Both the position numbers and the translations under genes were made by a program. From NCBI GenBank assembly GCA_947396885.1, contig OX377206.1, forward strand, positions 16,057,466-16,121,465: DNA of 64,000 bases. Direction: 5' to 3'. Numbering within the stretch: the stretch's first letter is position 1; each line of letters starts with the position of its first letter. The notes beneath the pieces were generated by a model, which was not told the origin of the DNA, ran no database searches, and was given only the letters and a program-made list of their open reading frames with translations. The stretch comes from Heligmosomoides polygyrus polygyrus (Eukaryota > Nematoda > Chromadorea > Rhabditida > Heligmosomidae). Positions 10,389 through 21,924 of the stretch are shown in pieces.

Positions 10389-13304
10389 ATGGGAAGGACG
10401 AGTACGGAGAGGCTGCTAAAATCTCAGGGCCTAACCAGGCTGCGCAAACTGAGAAGGACTAGGATGACGATCTGTACTTACAACGCCCGCACGCTTGCGT
10501 CGGAAGCATCCGTCGAGGACCTGATGATGCAAGCCAGGAAGATCAAGTACGACGTCATCGGACTGACCGAGACGAGAAGACACCACTCCCTACACGCCGC
10601 CTACGACTCCGGAGAAGAACTGTTCCTCGGAACATGCGACAGCAGGGGAGTAGGCGGCGTTGGTGTCCTCGTCAACACGCACTTGGCCATGAACATCGAT
10701 TCGTACGAGTCTCTGACAAGCCGAATCGGACGTCTGCGACTGAAGCGATGTGGCTCCGTGCCAGCCTTGACTGTGTTCGTCGCGTATGCCCCAACATCCG
10801 ACTACGACGACGAAGACGTCGAGGCCTTCTACGTGGAGCTGGAGAAGTTCTATAAGGAAGATCACACCTTCTACAAGGTGATCGTCGGCGACTTCAACGC
10901 CAAGATCGGGCCACGAAGGTCGCCGGAAGAACTTCACATCGGAACCCACGGTTTGGAGTGGAACGAGCAAGGTGAAAGGCTGTCTGAGTTTATCATGTCG
11001 ACCAAGACCATCCATGGAAACTCGCAGTTCCAGAAGCCTCCCTCCCTACGATGGACCTGGGAATCCCCCGGTGGCCAGTTCCACAACGAGATCGACCACA
11101 TCATCTTCAATCGCAAGTATTGCCTGACCGATGTCTCCGTTGTCCCCAAGTTCTACACGGGATCGGACCACCGCCTCCTTCGCGCGAGGTTCCGCTTTTC
11201 GCGTCAAGGAGAGAAGGCCGCGAAGTTCAAGAAGAGGAATCCCAGAACGACCATCAACTGGGATCTCCACACCTCTCTTGTCGGCCTTTGGGAAGATGCC
11301 GTCATGGACAACGTCGACGAGGAATACGATCGCTTCGTGCACCATCTCCACGATAGTGCTAAGGGAGCCGAGAGCTTAAAGACCACCAAGAGACGCCTGT
11401 CTCCGGAAACTCTTGAGCTGATACGCCAGCGTGGAGCAGCACGAGCGTCAGGCAACTACCAACTGACGTCCGAGCTTGCAAAGCTATGCAGAGCGGCGAT
11501 AAAGGAAGATCTCAAGGAGAGAAGGGCGGAAGTGTTGGCTGAAGCAGCAGAGGCAGGGCTGAGCATCCGCAATGCCCGCCGGAACTTCGCCAACTTCAAG
11601 ACCAAGATGACCGCTCTCCGACGTCCTGACGGAACCATCACCTCTTCCAGAAGGACCATGGAGAAAGTCATCCACGACTTCTACTCCGATCTCTTCGATA
11701 GCCACGTCCACCTGCCCCCATGCCATCTTCCGCAGGATGGATACGTCGTCCCCTCTGTTCTCTCTTCCGAAATCCGACACGCCATCTCGTCGGTGAAGAA
11801 ACGTACAGCACCCGGTTCTGACAGGATCAGAGCTGAACACCTGAAGAACCTCCCGCCAGCGCTCATCAACACCTTGACGCGGCTCTTCACACGCTACCTG
11901 TCCGAATGCAAGGTTCCATCTCAGTGGAAGACCAGCAAGACCGTTTTGCTGTACAAGAAGGGAGACGTGCACGACATTGGCAACTATCGCCCGATCTGCC
12001 TGTTGTCCGTAGTCTACAAGCTGTTCACTCGAGTCATCCTGAATAGGATCGGCCGAACGCTGGACGAAGGACAGCCATGCGAACAAGCAGGATTTCGGAG
12101 AGGATTCAGCACGATCGACCACATACACACCATTACGAAGCTCATCGAAGTGTCGCGAGAGTATAAGCTGCCGCTGTGCCTTACGTTCATCGACCTGAAG
12201 AAGGCATTCGACTCCGTCGAGACTGAAGCGGTCATGGAAGCCTTGCTCACCCAGGGCGTTCCTACTCAGTACATCAGGGTCCTTCGAGAGCTGTACAGTG
12301 GATTCACGACCAAGATCTCTTCATTCTACAACGACGTCGTCATTGACGTGAAGAGAGGGGTTCGACAAGGGGATACCATATCCCCGAAGCTCTTCAGCGC
12401 CACCCTCGAAAACGTCAAGCGCGAACTAGAATGGGAAGACATGGGAGTGAAGGTCGACGGCCGGCAACTGCACCATCTTCGCTTCGCTGACGACATCGTG
12501 CTCATAACACCGAGCATCAGTCAGGCGGAACGAATGCTGGACGACTTCGATCGTGTATGTGGAAGCGTTGGACTGCAGCTGAATCTTACGAAGACGATGT
12601 TCATGAAGAACGGATGGGTTTCTGATGCCCCATTCTCGCTCAACGGAACGAACATCTCCGAATGCTCCAGCTATGTGTATCTGGGTCGCGAAGTCAACAT
12701 GGCCAACGACCTAGCACCAGAGCTGAGCAGGAGGAAACGAGCGGCTTGGGGAGCTTTCAAGAACGTCGAAGAAGTCGCGAAGAAGACGAAGAAGGTCCGA
12801 CTCCGTGCCCACCTATTCGACTCCACTGTTCTTCCTGCCCTAACATACGCCTCAGAGACCTGGGCTATACGAAAGCAGGATGAACACGCGATCAGCGTCG
12901 CGCAGCGTAGAATCGAGAGGACGATGCTCGGAGTGACACGACTCACGCAAGTGAGAGAAGGCCTTCGGAGTTCCGAGCTTCGCCGACGTTCGAAGATCAG
13001 AGACGCTGTCGCATGGGCCAAGTCGTCGAAAATTAGGTGGGCCGGCCACGTAATGCGATTCGCAGACACCCGCTGGACGAGAGTCGTCACAGATTGGATT
13101 CCGCGGGATGTCAAAAGAACACCAGGACGCCCACCAACGCGTTGGTCGGACTTCTTCGTGAAAGCCCTGAACGACCGATATGACGCTCTTCGTGTCCCTC
13201 GAGCGAGGAGGATCCATTGGACCACTCTGGCACGCGACAGGGACGAATGGAGACGCTGCTGGCGCCCGCTCGAGCAAGTCGATGATCAACGGGACGACAG
13301 GTGA
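10389..13304 (+). CDS. RTE-clade non-LTR retrotransposon polyprotein, intact frame
   Basis: An uninterrupted 971-codon frame. Residues about 25-270 are an APE-type endonuclease: TYNART near residue 30, GLTETRR (Mg-binding Glu), [17 protein letters not shown], and the terminal [11 protein letters not shown]. Residues about 480-790 are a reverse transcriptase: [38 protein letters not shown], and the catalytic [10 protein letters not shown]. The C terminus holds [14 protein letters not shown] and [11 protein letters not shown], the usual RTE tail, ending in QRDDR. The length is close to the roughly 1000 aa usual for RTE ORFs. All core catalytic residues are present, so the protein could be active. 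It would nick genomic DNA and copy its own RNA by target-primed reverse transcription. Two closely similar but broken relatives lie at 57297-59099 and 53040-53745, and a decayed one at about 25970-26640 (-). Confidence 0.95.
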   Translation: MGRTSTERLLKSQGLTRLRKLRRTRMTICTYNARTLASEASVEDLMMQARKIKYDVIGLTETRRHHSLHAAYDSGEELFLGTCDSRGVGGVGVLVNTHLAMNIDSYESLTSRIGRLRLKRCGSVPALTVFVAYAPTSDYDDEDVEAFYVELEKFYKEDHTFYKVIVGDFNAKIGPRRSPEELHIGTHGLEWNEQGERLSEFIMSTKTIHGNSQFQKPPSLRWTWESPGGQFHNEIDHIIFNRKYCLTDVSVVPKFYTGSDHRLLRARFRFSRQGEKAAKFKKRNPRTTINWDLHTSLVGLWEDAVMDNVDEEYDRFVHHLHDSAKGAESLKTTKRRLSPETLELIRQRGAARASGNYQLTSELAKLCRAAIKEDLKERRAEVLAEAAEAGLSIRNARRNFANFKTKMTALRRPDGTITSSRRTMEKVIHDFYSDLFDSHVHLPPCHLPQDGYVVPSVLSSEIRHAISSVKKRTAPGSDRIRAEHLKNLPPALINTLTRLFTRYLSECKVPSQWKTSKTVLLYKKGDVHDIGNYRPICLLSVVYKLFTRVILNRIGRTLDEGQPCEQAGFRRGFSTIDHIHTITKLIEVSREYKLPLCLTFIDLKKAFDSVETEAVMEALLTQGVPTQYIRVLRELYSGFTTKISSFYNDVVIDVKRGVRQGDTISPKLFSATLENVKRELEWEDMGVKVDGRQLHHLRFADDIVLITPSISQAERMLDDFDRVCGSVGLQLNLTKTMFMKNGWVSDAPFSLNGTNISECSSYVYLGREVNMANDLAPELSRRKRAAWGAFKNVEEVAKKTKKVRLRAHLFDSTVLPALTYASETWAIRKQDEHAISVAQRRIERTMLGVTRLTQVREGLRSSELRRRSKIRDAVAWAKSSKIRWAGHVMRFADTRWTRVVTDWIPRDVKRTPGRPPTRWSDFFVKALNDRYDALRVPRARRIHWTTLARDRDEWRRCWRPLEQVDDQRDDR

Positions 13305-13510
13305 TACAGGTGATCCCCGCGTGAGATACGATGAAGCGTATTGTCGCGAGGATAAGATTGGTCACACGACCATCGTTGGTCAACTCACTCAAATAGGGGA
13401 AGATAGTTCTGGTGCAGTTTCTAAACACATTCTGATGTCGCTCCTTGAGAATTGAAGAATTTCTCAACGAGTTTTCATTTCGACCAATCGGGGCAGGTTC
13501 AAGTTAAAGG

Positions 13511-13803
13511 TGTAAAAAGGATGAAGGACGGCGTTATTCAATCTAGTCTGTGATGCGCCACGTATTCTATTCTATTCTACGGGATGTCGTGGAGGTGATT
13601 TGAATGCGTATTTCGCTTACACAATGACTTGCGGCGGCCGAACAGGTCAACATTTCATCGTTGCCATGCAAATCTGGTACCAATTGAAAGACCCCAGAGG
13701 GATGTATGACTTGGTTGACGATGGATGGAAATCCGGACCAGGAACCCGGTATTGAGTGCAAGCGACAAGCGGGACCTTCTCCGACTGCGCTCCATGCGCC
13801 CAT
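13511..13803 (-). mobile_element. SINE copy (minus orientation)
   Basis: Reverse complement of the SINE consensus: head GGAGCGCAGTCGGAGAAGG at the high-coordinate end, then the GGTTCCTGGTCCGGATTTCC block, and a tail of decayed TTCATCC/TTTTACACC units near 13511. It is more diverged than the copy at 45922. Confidence 0.75.
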
Positions 13804-14423
13804 CTGTCAGCTACTTCCTACCAATATTTATTGCTTTAATCCTGAACATTCTGAATGGAATACTATGGCTGCTCAAAGCGCTACTGTATCGCAGTGCGAA
13901 AGTAGGTTAAGCAAAAAAAATAGCAACAGAAAAAATAAAAGTCGAGTCTTTTAAAATTGAAGCACATCGCGAAGCGTTGAGAGATGTGCCTGTGTAATTA
14001 GTTCACTGAGTTCTCTGGGAAAATTGCACGCCGTTGAGTTTCGAAGCTAGTCTTTCCTGCATCTCTTCCTATTTTGAAAATTTTCTCACATTTTGGATGA
14101 TGACTATGAGCTTTCAAAGCATTCTACTGATGAGACTCAACAAAATGTTCATTGAAACGCATTCTCATTGATTTACGCTGAAAGCTCGCATTTGTTTCTA
14201 GACTTCTAGACGAAGTTGAAGCAGCTATTTCAGCTTAATCCGATGCGGAGGTTTGCCCAGTGAGCGAGATACGGTGGATTGTGGGTGGTTCATGTGTTTG
14301 CACGCCGAGCTGTTTTCGAGGAATACGAGCTGGACGGTAGGTTCAGGGCCTATTTCGATATGTAGATAAGAGCCAAGATCACTCACTTTCTAGCTTAACT
14401 CCTCAAATTCTACGGATCTCCCA

Positions 14424-14655
14424 TGTTAGAGGGATCTCGCGTTGCTTGTTGTTGAGACAATCGCGCGTCTCTGGATGGGGGACAGGAGGGGGGGGGGGGG
14501 GGGGGGTACCCAGAGATACGGGTTCCTGCAGGGATGGACTTGCCCAGGATGTACCTTCTGCGTGGGCGTGGCATGTTCATGCACAGAGGAAGTGGATGTT
14601 TCTATGCAGGCGATAACCCTTGAATCTCAGCATGTCTTTGCTTACGTTTCGGCAT
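14424..14655 (+). repeat. Solo RTE 5' UTR fragment with G19 run
   Basis: Matches 9937-10200 in order: GAGGGATCTCGCG, the GATGGGGGACAGG region, GGGATGGACTTGCCC, TGCGTGGGCGTGGCATGTTC and CATGCACAG. A run of 19 G (14488-14506) stands where the intact element has only a short G stretch. No coding part of the element follows. Confidence 0.55.
14488..14506 (+). repeat. Poly-G tract, 19 G
   Basis: Uninterrupted run of G on the plus strand. Long G tracts of this kind are a known feature of nematode genomes and can form G-quadruplexes. Confidence 0.9.
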
Positions 14656-14780
14656 AACCGCCTCCTTCAGAGCCCTACGTAAATGGCCAGAAGGCCAGTG
14701 TTTCCCCTGTTTCTTAACGTTGGTGGGAAAGTTTTCCGCCCTCATACAATTTTTGTTCAAATTTGTTAATTTTTTCGTAA

Positions 14781-14850
14781 GGTATAAAAGGATAAGAGAC
14801 GGCGTTACTCAGTTCTTTTTCGGTGTACATATTCTACTTCCACGGAAGGT
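14781..14850 (-). mobile_element. SINE 3'-end fragment
   Basis: GGATAAGAGACGGCGTTACTC is the reverse complement of the SINE 3' end (GAGTAACGCCGTC-TTATCC), followed by a short piece of the body. It is truncated. Confidence 0.55.
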
Positions 14851-15279
14851 CGAGTTGGTTGAAAATACGGGCCTACTCACGCGAACACGATCAAGCACGA
14901 TGACCTGTTCAGCGACTGCCCACTACAATTTATTCTAGATAGAGTGTGCAATCCAATTGCCTTAAAGAAGAATGAGAATTGCTTTTCGGCAACATTTACT
15001 ATTGCGCTTATTATTTTAAATGAATTAAAAATAGGAACAGAATGAGAAGCAAAGCTAGCAAATGACTGATTCCTTACGATTAGTCGACTCCAATTGTTAC
15101 TTCAGCAGAACTCCTTGTAGTTGTTTTTATTGTAGTCAAATCTAAGACGGTAATGCTTTATTTGACTAACGTCTGCGATCCAACCAGTCCCAGCTGCCTT
15201 TTTAGGCCACAAGGCAAGGCATTCATACATACAATCTAGGACACAATCTACGACGAAACCCCACAAGGAGTTCAACTTA

Positions 15280-15385
15280 GGCCTATATTATACATCGGCG
15301 ACGTCGGTGTCAGTGTTGAACGGGTGCTACGCAGACCGTGCAACACTGTCGCCGACGTCATCGTCGACAGCGTATAACATAGGCC
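15280..15385. mobile_element. Harbinger-like MITE, 106 bp
   Basis: Terminal inverted repeats GGCCTATATTATAC / GGCCTATGTTATAC (reverse complement of the right end), with TTA duplications at 15277-15279 and 15386-15388. The interior is mostly palindromic, with CGGCGACGTCGGTGTC opposite GTCGCCGACGTC. Non-coding. Confidence 0.7.
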
Positions 15386-15737
15386 TTACTATGCCAAAAC
15401 TCACGGGCAGTCGAACATTGTCAATGTTACTTCAGCCATTAACCGAATATGTCTTCTGAACTGAGTTGCTGTTTCATGTCTGAGTAACTTTGCACATTTT
15501 TAAACACCGGATGTACTCGTGTTTGTGGCATAAAAACTGGTTTGCTGCGGAGAAGTTTTTGATATTGCATTTGTGGGATGTGATCACAGGCTTCCGGAGT
15601 GGAACTAAAAAGGGATCAATGGCTTAATAATCTGCGCTCATTGTTTGAAACGGCGAGGCACACGGCGACATCATTCAACTCAATGTGCAAATGCTTACTC
15701 TTGTTGACGAGCATCCTAATTGTAATAGAGTGTTCAG

Positions 15738-15920
15738 AAGCTCACCGACGATGAAATTCGCCTCTTCAAGCTCGGCGCGGAGGAGGAGGCCGCCTTTAGA
15801 GCCCGCATTCGCGGTATGCGCCGCGAAGTCGCGGGCTTTCTGGAGAAACATGCTGGACGCCCCCTGGGATTTGAGGGAGGGCTGGCAACACCTGATGCCG
15901 GGAGGCAGCGTCAGGCTTGA
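15738..15920 (+). pseudogene. Orphan terminal exon of a Ulp1-type protease paralogue
   Basis: A TGTTCAG acceptor at 15731-15737 opens a 60-codon frame ending in TGA at 15918. Aligned without gaps, about 15 of its first 43 residues match the last exon of the protease gene at 50862-51002. Shared features are the D-(D/E)-E start, a central Arg, the M-R-x-E pair and the final AGRPL. The exon start is in the same phase (0) in both. Codon choice is GC-rich and clearly coding in style. I found no catalytic exons nearby, so it is either a remnant of a decayed paralogue or the last exon of a gene whose other exons I cannot see. Confidence 0.55.
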
Positions 15921-16149
15921 AGTTCGAGAGCCGAAGGGGGTCGTACTGCGACCTCGTCTTAGTGGGTGGTCGTAATCTCTCCTGGTTTTAGCAGAAGACT
16001 GTCGACTGCCTCGTTTTTTTCTTGAGTTTAAGTGATGTGTCTAAGTTACCTTTTCCTTGTGACCTTAACACTGCAGGGATTCGATTGCTTGAGCGGGAAG
16101 TTTTGTTCACTGAAGGAGACCGTTTTTGAGCAAAAAAAGTGGATCCTTC

Positions 16150-17165
16150 AACGTTTTGAATGCTACTTGTTCTACGGTTCGATGAGGACCGGTCCAATTT
16201 TTGGCAAACTTTCTGAGCATATATTTTTCTACCTGGTGGAGCGACACTTCCTTCTAAATTTGTACTATGCAAAATTTTGCGTGTTAGTTGCTACTGGTTA
16301 CTTAAGTGATATACCGACAAAAATTTTTTGATGCGCTTTTCGAATTGATGACGGAGTCCCGAACATAGGATGGAATTGTCACGAAAGTAGTTTCTCCCAT
16401 CTAAAATAAAGAACATCAGAAAACGAAATTGTGCCACGAAATTATAACCCTTGGTTATTGTGCAGTAAAACAACTAAGGGATTCCTGCTCCCACCAGATC
16501 GTGTATCTGTATGAGCTGTTGGATAAGCTCCGGTTGATCTTGCACCGACATTAATGGAACGACTTTACAAAAATGATCATAACTGGTCAAGTTTTTCGAA
16601 ATAAAAAACAGACTTTTTTGAAAAATAGAAGAAAATTTATTTTCGCCACATAAAAAACTGTTTTCAAAAAACTGGGCTTCGTACGGAGCGGGGGTTGAAT
16701 TTCTGGTAGATTTTTGTCGAAAATCTAGTAGAAATGAAACTTCCGCATGTTGAAAAGAGAAAAAGCTGCAATGTTCTTATATGAAACAAAGACATTTGAT
16801 TTTTTTAGAGCAAGAACCCTTTGTTTATTATTGTAGCATAATCGGGGCTTAGAATTTTAGGGTACAATTTCGTTTTTTTTTATGTCATTTCCTTCAGATG
16901 GGCGAAAATTGCTTCCGTGACAAGTTCATCCCTCGCTCGCGACTCCGTCATCGATTCGAAAAGCGGTTTAAACAAATTTGTAGAAGGTTACCATTAGCAA
17001 CTAATGCTCGAAATTTTTTAGAGTACAAACTCAGATGCTGATGTCGCTTCTTCAAGTAGAAACATGTGTGTTGTCCGTGACATCCTGGAAGAATCTGCAG
17101 AAATTGAACCGGTCCTGACTGATTGGAAGACTGCTCTCTTTCTTGAACTAAAAAACAATGAGCAT
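16150..17165. repeat. Large imperfect inverted repeat, arms ~330 bp
   Basis: The left arm (about 16150-16480) matches the reverse complement of the right arm (about 16830-17165). Shared blocks include GAGGACCGGTCCAATTT / CAGGACCGGTTCAATTT, GTTAGTTGCTACTGGTTAC / ATTAGTTGCTAATGGTAAC, CGCTTTTCGAATTGATGACG / CGCTTTTCGAATCGATGACG and CGAAATTGTGCC / CGAAATTGTACC. The spacer is about 350 bp and AT-rich. No coding frame. It is probably a decayed fold-back transposon, and its transcript would form a long hairpin. Confidence 0.65.
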
Positions 17166-17370
17166 TCAGACTTCTAAAAATTCAATTTTATGAAATGAAG
17201 CCGCACCTGAAAGAACAACACATTAAGGGATAAAAACACCAAGTATAATAATAAGTTGAGAGTGCGAGACAATTCTCTGTCTAAAGCAAGGAGAGATTAG
17301 AACCCTCGTTTATTTTCGGTAGCTTTGTGTGAAACCTCATGAGAAATAAACCAGTGACGAAGCCGTGGGA

Positions 17371-17385
17371 GGGGGGGGGGGGGGG
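17371..17385 (+). repeat. Poly-G tract, 15 G
   Basis: Uninterrupted plus-strand G run preceded by a purine stretch. Confidence 0.9.
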
Positions 17386-17613
17386 TAAAAATTTTCCACA
17401 AAAATCGAACTCCACGCTTGACTCTGCCCGAAGGCTTTCCATCAATGTTTTGTGTTTGTGTTTGTATTGAAATTATTCTGAACATGTTATTTTGCATTTG
17501 CCTATTTTCGATATCACTTTTAGAATAAATTGTTGTTTCCTGCCTCTAGAGCATTGGGAAAAAGACAACGGTCTACCTACAAATATCTCCAATATCTTAC
17601 CTTCTAATTAGAC

Positions 17614-17686
17614 AATTACTAAAATTCTATTTTAATAGAGGCATGACTTGCGCTCATGCCTCTATTCGAATAGAATTTTAGTAATT
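17614..17686. repeat. 33-bp hairpin with 7-nt loop
   Basis: Arms 17614-17646 and 17654-17686 are reverse complements with two mismatches (TTTTA versus TTCGA in the middle), and the loop is CTTGCGC. The stem carries AATTACTAAAATTCTATT and AATAGAGGCATGA. It has the size and shape of a microRNA-precursor stem or of a tiny fold-back element. There is no evidence of expression. Confidence 0.75.
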
Positions 17687-18359
17687 CAGCTGTTTCGCAT
17701 GTTACCGTACTGATTTCATAAAGAGCGCAGTCGCTGTTACCAACGTCAGGACCATTGGACGCTTTGTCAACGATCTGGACAAGGGGCAGCTCAAGGAGTT
17801 CATTTGCTAACTGCTTTCACTCAAAATTTTTAGCAGCAGTGTCACCTACGCACCTACATACGGCCGTTAGCAAACGGCTAGAATTTGAATGACTTCTTGA
17901 TATCAAGGTTTAGATCCACCATAATTCTCGCCTCGTTCTTCCGGAATTTCTCCAGCGCAGCCTGAAAGTCTCATGACAGCATTGAGACCTGCATGATTAT
18001 GTTGATGACGCCCACAGCACTTTCCCTCAAAACGTATCTCTTACTCACACACCGACAAGTCAAAGACATCGTCTTCGGCTAAGAATACCCATTCGCCTTG
18101 CATTCATCATCAAACCCAGCGTTCACTGTTCGACGTATCTCTGTATTTCTCGCAAACACGTTTTGTTCGTTGAAGTCTATGTTCTGCACAGCTCTGGCGT
18201 TTGGAACGTTTCATTTCTGAAAATGGCCAAATACACAGTTGAGACAACATGTCTACAAACCCCACCTTAAGGATTGAAAAAAGCTGAAAGGGGGAAAAGG
18301 AGGAAAACGGTGGTTGCGGCACTCTTAATGTCTTCTCTCATCGATACCTCAAATTATAA

Positions 18360-19530
18360 ATAATGAATATGTAATTAAATATGTTGTGAACATCTCTCTT
18401 AGCCTTCTTTGCAGTGACCTCATAGTGGTCAGTAAAAGTGATTTTCTTGTCTATAATAAATCCCAGATACTCAAGCCCACTGGGTGAAAAATGAAGCACG
18501 AGAAAGAGGAAATAGAATTCGAGAACTAGAATTTGCGGTGGCTACCTCTTGACTTTGAATTCTGCAGAGTGTATAACTCATCACTTGGTGGTGCTACCAT
18601 TTTAGTAATCATTTTGGATATCATCAGCAGACCATTCCGTTTCCTACGAGTCTCAAGACTGGACATGTTGAAAATTTTGTTGTGATTAGATGTCGAGGGT
18701 ATTGTTCAAATTCCCCTTGCGAGTTTGTGGAGCATCGTGTGGCCGTCTTGCTACAAAACAGAACACCTCAGAATAAACTACTTGGCTAGGCTAAAGCGGT
18801 TGTTAGAGAGAATGTCGATCCGGCACAATGGAGTGAGGTGAACTGAACTTCAAGATGACTTTCGAAAGTGGTCCTCAGCTGGACCCCGAGCCGGAGGAGG
18901 AACGTAGGCTGCCTCGATCCGTCCGTCGCCGTCCGTGCGATCGTCGCTCGTCCTCCCCGTCATGGGCTTGGCCCAGCTTAAATACCCGTGATGACTCACG
19001 GATCTCCTGAGTTCTCCTTGACAGTATCGTGACTGCGATGAGTCACGGCAGGTATAGTGGTGTAATCATAGCTTCTTCTTCTTCTTCTCGTAAGGTATCG
19101 GCACTAACTATACGTATGCACCAAACACGTGTGTAGTTGGATCTAGCTGACTTCAGAATTTCAAGATGAAAAGATTTAGTCTTCGGATCAGACAAATGTG
19201 GTTGCCATTTGTCTAACCACGCAGCAAAACGAAGTAACCTTTCTCTTTGTTATATTTTTGTATAGTTTTATGTCATCAGGAAACATTTTACACTTCATGT
19301 TGAATTTGTCTATGAAAATGTCACGAGCCGAACCTTGTAAGTGAAAGTCAATGACACATTTTCGGATGGATACTCTGTGAACAGTACAGTTCCTCAGTGT
19401 GGGGTGGTGTCAACCATGCTCTACATTTTCTACTCTTCCTATACCATCAAATACGTTTTTGTTATGGTGTATCGAAAGGAACTCTAGGTCACAGAGTATG
19501 TATCCGAAAAGGAATCGCTGTATGTTCACT
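18360..19530 (-). pseudogene. Degenerate non-LTR reverse transcriptase relic
   Basis: On the minus strand, near 19255-19300, a KMFPDDIKLYKNI stretch is a decayed RT active site (Y/F-A-D-D type). Near 18400-18490, GLEYLGFIIDKKITFTDHYE corresponds to the segment just after the RT palm in Jockey/CR1-type elements. Stops and frameshifts are abundant. It resembles the organisation of the LINE at 28319-31757 but is much older. Confidence 0.5.
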
Positions 19531-19539
19531 TGCTAGGAT

Positions 19540-21860
19540 CTGTTGGTGATAGTTTTACGTAAGACGCACCGTTGGCTAGTTATACTGTAGCTGGTCTTGC
19601 CGCATTGGTCCTAGAATCGCTCCACCAGCGCTCCATTGGTTGATGCGCTGAGTAGCTTATCAAGGTGGTCGTCCTTGCTTGAGTCCCTTTTGTTAAGGTC
19701 TACTAAGTCTTCGAGATGTAGAATATTTGTGACATCCTCTGTTACTCAGGTCCAAATAGAAAGTTTATGGAGAAAAAGTAAAATAGAGATCAAAATGGAG
19801 CTGGCACCGATGAAACCCATATTGACGACCGTTGCTTTTTTCCAGATGTCGATTAGCCCAAAAGCATTTTCGATCTTCAAAGATGTTCCACATCCTGAAG
19901 GAATTTTGCGGGTATTCGAATGAAGCTGAAAAGTTCTAATTTCGGTGACACACAGTTTTGATAGTGGCGCCATCTACTTCATCACTATATCCGAGGTTTC
20001 TTGCTTCATATCTGACAGTTCAAAGGTTGACACTTCGGTTTTTTGAAGAAAAGAAAAACTGTGACGCTTTAATAAGTTTATTCTACATCAATTTTCATTT
20101 TTAAAAATCAAAAACCCCTAATACCTTTACATTTCTTTTCTATGTAATTCAAGCCGAATAAAAACGAAAGAAGCTCACTGTTATGTTTATGTTTCTATAT
20201 TTAAAAATAAAAATGTCTGTTGTATCCAATTTTAGCTATCGCTTAAGGCCTAGCGACTGAAGAAATTAGTACTGTGGATTGGTTGAAAAATTAGATTGAG
20301 GTTCGCTTCAAAAATGTACAGTAATAGTTTTTATTTATTTTTACCTGCCTGTCTACAAGCGGCAGGCACATTCATGTCATTCACATTCTCAACGATTAAC
20401 TCGGGATAAAACCGTTACTATCGATCATCCTTGATTGACAGCCGATTTGCAGTGAAACTTCTTCACCCGGTCCAGATTCGTTTGATCCCCACCTCAATGC
20501 GACAAATGTGGGAAAGTCGAACCTATCGATCGATATTGACTTTTGCGCAGTACCTATATCCATCAGCTAGCATAATCGCCTAATACCCACCTTAATCGGT
20601 TACGTCAACTTCGGTGAAACATGCATACCTGTTGACGGAGACGAACCGAATGGTATTACTTACTTGATGAGAGGATTCCACAACTGATTCTCACCACAAG
20701 CAATCACCTTTGAAAGAAAATCGAGTTTAAAATTTTGGGAACTTCCGGAGATCATCAAGTCATACAAAAATTTCGAAATATAATACAATCAATAGAACAT
20801 ACAACAGAAATGACTCATTGTATCGTCTCCGCAGTTATGAGAGGCCATAATCACTACACTGAAAACAAGCCGCATAAAAGGTCTAAAAGATGTACTGAAA
20901 GTAAATCAGCGTGTAAGTATTGGAATGAGAGTAATTCAAACAGAAAACGCAACCTTTGGTAAACAGAAGAGAAGAACATGAAAAAAACAATACAAAAAAT
21001 GGAAAACAGATATGAAATGTTGGGGGCTAAATATAGAGAAATTCCTGAGTGAAGAACGCACTGAAAGGACGGCGAAGCGAAGCACAAGTGGAAGATAATG
21101 GTTCTGATTATTGATTATTGCTACAGCCTTAGGGAATCTGGGCAGGGAAAGAATTGCCCCAACTGGGGTTAGACTCCCTAATCTATGTATTTACGTAGTA
21201 CTGCACAGCTATATTCAGAGCAAAATGCCTTGACAGCACGGCTCGCAGGAGTGTTGAACCCTCCAGGAAATCCATAGATCACTGTGTATGTGCGATTGAC
21301 GAAAACTGTTGCAATTGTCAGAATTCCGTAATGCATAAAAGAGCTAAATTTGTCTGTCTGCATGTCTGTCTATGCGTCCATCCGCCCGCCCATCGGTACA
21401 AGTGATCGGTGCAGAGGCTTTACGTTTGAGCAAAACTGTTGGTAATTGCTTAGGGCAGGTATCACGCAAACATAACGAACAGTAGGCAATATTCGCAGCA
21501 AAAATCAGTACCCATTTTCGTCCCGAACTAGCATCCCAAAGAGGAAATTTACCGGAAATAACCATTTGAATATGTTAAGCGAGTCAAGAGTTTTTGCAGA
21601 AACTAGAGACCATTGATCGATCGAACAATAAGGACTTTAATTATCGATTTTTATTAAAGTGGACGCCAGGCAGGGCTACTTGTCTTTAAGTGGCTCTTCA
21701 CAGTGCGACTCCCGTAGGTGTGTTAGCCGGTAGATACCCTTCACACAAGCAGGAAGCTATGTGGATGTGTAACTCAACATCAACAGATAATATCGATTTT
21801 GTTCAAAACTGTCCACTGAGTGGCAATTCGACTAGAAACCCTCATCAGAAGGTCTCACGT
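19540..21860. other. No recognised gene
   Basis: AT-rich sequence with short frames on both strands and no exon that I can support by splice sites plus homology. I see nothing repetitive here that matches other parts of the window. Confidence 0.4.
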
Positions 21861-21924
21861 GAATATGGTTAAAACGATCACCAACAGCACGTGTTAACGC
21901 AGAGTTTCTGCTCTACGCTAACCC

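Larger units (their letters stand above)
9930..13350 (+). mobile_element. Full-length or nearly full-length RTE retrotransposon
   Basis: Comprises the 5' UTR, the single intact ORF and a very short 3' UTR after the stop at 13304, which is typical for RTE elements. The sequence soon after about 13350 has no match elsewhere in the window. I could not identify a target-site duplication. Confidence 0.7.

Noticed and set aside
10590..13289. Several long minus-strand frames of 70-214 codons inside the RTE ORF
   Set aside because: They are shadows of the GC-rich plus-strand coding frame.
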